Below are positions 61,170 to 64,000 of a stretch of DNA of 64,000 bases, piece after piece. Numbering within the stretch: the stretch's first letter is position 1; every line of letters starts with the position of its first letter. The notes under the pieces were generated by a model. The model had not been told where the DNA came from and ran no database searches. It was given only the letters and a program-made list of their open reading frames with translations. Both the position numbers and the translations under genes were made by a program. The DNA is from Geodermatophilus sabuli (GTDB taxonomy: Bacteria > Actinomycetota > Actinomycetes > Mycobacteriales > Geodermatophilaceae): contig NZ_OBDO01000004.1 in NCBI RefSeq assembly GCF_900215145.1, positions 310,001 through 374,000 of the forward strand. The letters are read 5' to 3'.

Positions 61170-61958
61170 TCACGCTGACAGGCTGGCTCCGGAGTTCCGT
61201 CCGGTCGGGTCGTCAGCGACCTCGTCCAAGATGCCGTGCTGCCCGCTTCCGACGAACCACTCGTGTTCGTAGACCCGTCCGAACTCAGTGGCCGTGACGG
61301 CCTCGCGCGGCACCTGGCTGTCGTGTGCGGCCATCGCCCGACGTTTGGTGAGCAGTTCAGCAGTGCTCGCGCGCAGGGTCGTGGTGATCTCTGCTGGCCG
61401 GGACCCCAGGTGGCGAGTGGCGCTGCGGGGTCGGCTGCCTTCGACGAGATGGCGGGGGCCGGCCAGCAGGTGCTCCGGGTTCACCGTGGCCTCGTAACCC
61501 GTCACCTGCATACGGTGCACGACCCACCGGCCGAGCCGCGCGACCGCGATGTGGTCCGGGTGCCCGTAGATGCCTCTGCCGTCGTAGTGCACCAGCGCCT
61601 CGGCTCGCTCCTCGTCCACCAGGTCGACCAGTGCGCGCGCCGACGACAGCACCTGGCGCGCGAATGCCCGGGGATGCCCGTTGGTGGGCGCTCCGGCCAT
61701 CCCGGAGTCGCGGTGTCCGAGGATCACCAGCCGGGCGACACCGAGCAGGGCACAGGCGGATTCCAGCTCGCGGACGCGACGGGACACGAGGGTCTCACCG
61801 GGCCTCAGGGGCGTGAGCGGAGTGCCCTCCTCGCCCCGAGTCGCGGTGACCAGCACGACACGCGCGCCACGGTCGGCCAACCGCCGGATCGCGGCGGCGG
61901 TGAAGATCGATTCGTCGTCAGGGTGCGCGTGCAAGAACACGACTGACCGGCCGGTCAT
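61170..61958 (-). CDS. PIG-L family deacetylase
   Basis: The 262-aa protein has the zinc-binding motif FLHAHPDDES near 8-17, a GHRDSGMAG loop near 79 and the third ligand in GIYGHPDHIAV near 127-137. This is the LmbE/MshB/Mca class that removes N-acetyl groups from glycoside or mycothiol-related amines. It is a little shorter than MshB and Mca and lacks enough signature to choose between them. ATG 61958 fits the family start; GTG 61988 is an alternative. Confidence 0.87.
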   Translation of the reverse strand: MTGRSVVFLHAHPDDESIFTAAAIRRLADRGARVVLVTATRGEEGTPLTPLRPGETLVSRRVRELESACALLGVARLVILGHRDSGMAGAPTNGHPRAFARQVLSSARALVDLVDEERAEALVHYDGRGIYGHPDHIAVARLGRWVVHRMQVTGYEATVNPEHLLAGPRHLVEGSRPRSATRHLGSRPAEITTTLRASTAELLTKRRAMAAHDSQVPREAVTATEFGRVYEHEWFVGSGQHGILDEVADDPTGRNSGASLSA

Positions 61959-62422
61959 GCGGGCGGTCCCGGCGGGGGCCTCGATCACCGTGGCCCGCCA
62001 CTCCCGTGGGCCGCACGGCCCCACCCGCGGACGGCGCGGCGAGTGCCGTCAGGGTGCGGCTGCCAGACGCCGCACGTGCTCGTGCCGGACCGTCCGGGAG
62101 CGGTGCGCAACGGAGTCACCATGTCCTGTCAGAGGCAGCGCACGCCTCCAGCTGATACGCGATCCGTACCTGGCGGGGGCACACCCACCGTCCCGCCCCG
62201 TGCTGTCGTCACTTCGCTCTGGCAGGCAGGCAGGCAGGCCGGCCCGTCCCGGCGTTGGCCGCGGCAACCGGCCGAGCCCCAGGCGGACTGGCAGGGCCGC
62301 GGTGCCCTGGCCCCGCGCGGCCCCCGAGGGTGACCCGTGGGACCGGTGAGCGGACACCGCCGTGTATCAGGCAGCGGTCGGTCCGGACTCGATCCACGTG
62401 TACCCGATGCTCGGGAGGATCG
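61959..62422. other. Divergent intergenic region with a GGCA microrepeat
   Basis: 464 bases between the PIG-L deacetylase start and the response regulator start. It contains four tandem GGCA units (62221-62236) and no recognised gene. Promoters for both flanking genes must lie here. Confidence 0.45.
62221..62239. repeat. Tandem GGCA tetranucleotide repeat
   Basis: Four GGCA units followed by GGC. Too short to say whether it varies in length, but it lies about 185 bases upstream of the response regulator start. Confidence 0.6.
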
Positions 62423-63220
62423 ATGCCTGACCAGTCTGCCTGCCCACCTCTGACCGCGGCAGCCCACCGTCCGTCGCGGTCCGGGGACCCGGACACGCAT
62501 GACGAACCGGGGATGCCGTCCGGTGTCGGTCAGGTGGGCAGGGTCGTCCCGATCCGGCGCGAGGAACCCGCGCCGGTGCGTGTGGTGGTGGCCGACGACC
62601 ACCCCGTGGTCCGGGCGGGCCTGCGTGCCCTGATCGCGAACGCCGACGGGATGACCGTCGTCGGCGAGTCGGCCGCCGGGCGGGACGCCGTGCGGGAGAC
62701 GCTGCTGCACCGCCCCGACGTCCTGGTCACGGACATGCGACGGGGGTGTCCCGACAGCCTCGCCGTCATCAGGGACGTCGCGCGGTCGGTGACTGGCGTG
62801 GGCGTGCTGGTCTTCACGATGGTGGACGACGACCGGTCCGTCGTCGCGGCCATCCGCGCCGGGGCGCGCGGATACGTCGTCAAGTGCGCCCCTCGGGAGG
62901 ACGTCCTGCACGCCGTTCGCGGCGTCGCCGCGGGAGGAGCCGTCTTCGGCTCCCGGATCGCCGACCGGCTCGCCGATCTCGTGTCCGGGTCCGCCGGGAG
63001 GCCCTCGGTGCCCTTCCCGCAACTGACGGCGCGGGAACGCCAGGTCCTCGACCTCATCGCCGCGGGCGCGCCCAACTCGGCGGTCGCACGCCGCCTGCAG
63101 CTCGCGCCCAAGACCGTCGGCAACCACGTCTCGGCGATCTTCAACAAGCTGCAGGTGGGGGGCCGCGCCGAGGCGATCGTGCGGGCCCGCGACGCCGGTC
63201 TGGGCGCGCTGAGCGCATGA
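62423..63220 (+). CDS. NarL/LuxR-type response regulator (second)
   Basis: The 265-aa protein has a 50-residue polar leader, a receiver (VRVVVADDHPVVRAGLRAL, DVLVTDMRRG with phospho-acceptor Asp, FTMVDD in place of the usual T/S, YVVKCAP) and a LuxR helix-turn-helix (LTARERQVLDLIAAGAPNSAVA, split here, then TVGNHVSAIFNKLQV). The ATG has GGGAGG 5 bases upstream. No kinase is adjacent in the window. The radical SAM gene downstream may be its target. Confidence 0.87.
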   Translation: MPDQSACPPLTAAAHRPSRSGDPDTHDEPGMPSGVGQVGRVVPIRREEPAPVRVVVADDHPVVRAGLRALIANADGMTVVGESAAGRDAVRETLLHRPDVLVTDMRRGCPDSLAVIRDVARSVTGVGVLVFTMVDDDRSVVAAIRAGARGYVVKCAPREDVLHAVRGVAAGGAVFGSRIADRLADLVSGSAGRPSVPFPQLTARERQVLDLIAAGAPNSAVARRLQLAPKTVGNHVSAIFNKLQVGGRAEAIVRARDAGLGALSA

Positions 63221-63251
63221 GGTGGCGGCCGTCGCCGGACGTACCCGGGAC

Positions 63252-63272
63252 ACCCGGGAGGTCTTCCCGGGT
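63252..63272. terminator. Hairpin between response regulator and radical SAM genes
   Basis: ACCCGGGA (63252-63259), loop GGTCT, TCCCGGGT (63265-63272): a perfect 8-bp stem 32 bases past the regulator stop. No T-run follows. Confidence 0.6.
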
Positions 63273-63363
63273 CGCCGGGGGCAGGCCCCCTGCCAGGTGG
63301 GGGTGCATCCGCCAGAACCTTGCAACGAACCAGATCCGCTCAGTCGCCGGACAGGAGATGGCC

Positions 63364-64000
63364 ATGACCGCCAAGGCAACCGGACCGGCCGCCACCGTCG
63401 CCGGTCCCAAGGACATCGTCTGGGACATCACCTACGCCTGCCCCCTGCGGTGTGCGCACTGCTACTCCGAGTCGGGCCGACGCGCATCCCGGCAACTGGA
63501 CCGCGCCGGCCTGCTGCAGGTGACGGATGCGCTGCTCCAGCTCGACCCGCTCGGGATCGTGCTGGCCGGGGGCGAACCCCTCGTCGTGCCGCATCTGCGC
63601 GAGGTCGTCGAGCGGATCACCGCGGCCGGTGTCCAGGTGCACCTCTACACGAGCGGTTGGCGGGTCACCCCGGCGATCGTGGAGGACGTCCTGCGGCTCT
63701 GCACCACGGTCAGCGTCAGCCTGGACGGCGCGACCGCGGAGGTCCACGACCGGATCCGCGGCCGGGCCGGGTCCTTCGACCGGGCGATGAACGCCCTGGG
63801 CCTGCTGGACGAGGCGGCGCGCAGGGCACGGCTCCGCGGGGAGACGCCGCTGTGCGCCGGGATCGACGCGACGATCGTCCGGAGCAGCCTTGGCCAGCTC
63901 GAGGACTTCTGCACGACCGTCGCTCCGCGCTTCCCCGAGCTCGCCTTCCTCTCGTTCGGCGCGGCGATGCCGATCGGGCTCGCCAGCCGGGCCGGCTTCG
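63364..64000 (+). CDS. Radical SAM protein, 3' end cut by the window
   Basis: The first 212 residues are visible. After a short leader the radical SAM cluster motif CPLRCAHC (CX3CX2C) appears near residues 26-33, then VLAGGEPLV near 63-71 (the GGE motif) and VSVSLDGATAEVHDRIRG near 117-134, as in PqqE/SPASM-type enzymes that modify peptides. The end runs off the window, so an auxiliary SPASM cluster cannot be checked. ATG 63364 has AGGAG 6 bases upstream; ATG 63358 is too close to it. Confidence 0.85.
   Translation, partial: MTAKATGPAATVAGPKDIVWDITYACPLRCAHCYSESGRRASRQLDRAGLLQVTDALLQLDPLGIVLAGGEPLVVPHLREVVERITAAGVQVHLYTSGWRVTPAIVEDVLRLCTTVSVSLDGATAEVHDRIRGRAGSFDRAMNALGLLDEAARRARLRGETPLCAGIDATIVRSSLGQLEDFCTTVAPRFPELAFLSFGAAMPIGLASRAGF

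Overview
The window is very GC-rich (roughly 72-74% by eye), has many GTG starts and tightly overlapping operons, and encodes actinobacterial families: a mycothiol-type DinB fragment, an ECF41 sigma factor, a PIG-L deacetylase, DUF2254 and DUF1345 membrane proteins, and circularly permuted ATP-grasp amidoligases. The gene set and style suggest a soil or stone-dwelling actinomycete of the Geodermatophilaceae type (Blastococcus, Geodermatophilus, Modestobacter). That placement is inference; there is no rRNA or tRNA in the window to confirm it. I see no CRISPR array, prophage or intact insertion sequence.

Layout. 1-9.8 kb holds mixed housekeeping and accessory genes: a Tat-exported metallo-beta-lactamase-fold hydrolase, an MFS exporter, a broken DinB-type gene, an orphan ParA with a small partner, DUF2254, a PAS-PAS-GGDEF-EAL c-di-GMP enzyme and DUF1345. 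9.8-15.2 kb holds two divergent operons with three paralogous zinc dehydrogenases of the formaldehyde-dehydrogenase type, two SRPBCC-like proteins and a DJ-1/PfpI protein, followed by LysR and LuxR regulators.

17.7-38.5 kb is dominated by amide- and peptide-bond chemistry. Locus A (17.7-24.7 kb) encodes a GCS2/circularly permuted ATP-grasp fusion, an asparagine-synthetase-like amidotransferase, a class II amidotransferase-fold protein and a DUF1028 Ntn-hydrolase-like protein, with decayed S9 and M20 peptidase genes between them. Locus B (27.4-38.5 kb) encodes four ATP-grasp ligases (three of them paralogues), a second GCS2 ligase, an S51 (cyanophycinase/peptidase E-like) hydrolase, two PF00756-type esterases and an intact M20 peptidase. 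Together they look like a system that builds, trims and recycles an unknown small amide or peptide metabolite. This is the best candidate for an undescribed system here. A GlxA-type regulator and an isochorismatase-family hydrolase lie between the loci.

38.5-46.1 kb: a vapBC toxin-antitoxin pair with a conspicuous AT-rich operator, an operon of NAD-epimerase, ECF41 sigma factor, glycosyltransferase and a frameshifted NmrA-type SDR, a 47-aa basic protein and a secreted TAP-type peptidase. 46.5-54.8 kb: a PGAP1-like lipase divergent from a 1145-aa membrane-anchored P-loop NTPase, a ferritin-like (VioB-type) pair and a DedA/VTT membrane protein. 55-64 kb is a signalling region: a NarL-type histidine kinase, three response regulators, a second GGDEF-EAL protein with a degenerate GGDEF and an odd C-terminal helix-turn-helix, a PIG-L deacetylase, and a radical SAM protein cut by the window end.

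Across the window about ten intergenic copies of a repeat built on a GTGTC(C/G)-CCCCTC-GGACAC hairpin occur, all in the same orientation and nearly all just past the 3' end of a gene. The fuller copies carry a second, longer hairpin whose arms vary together between copies.
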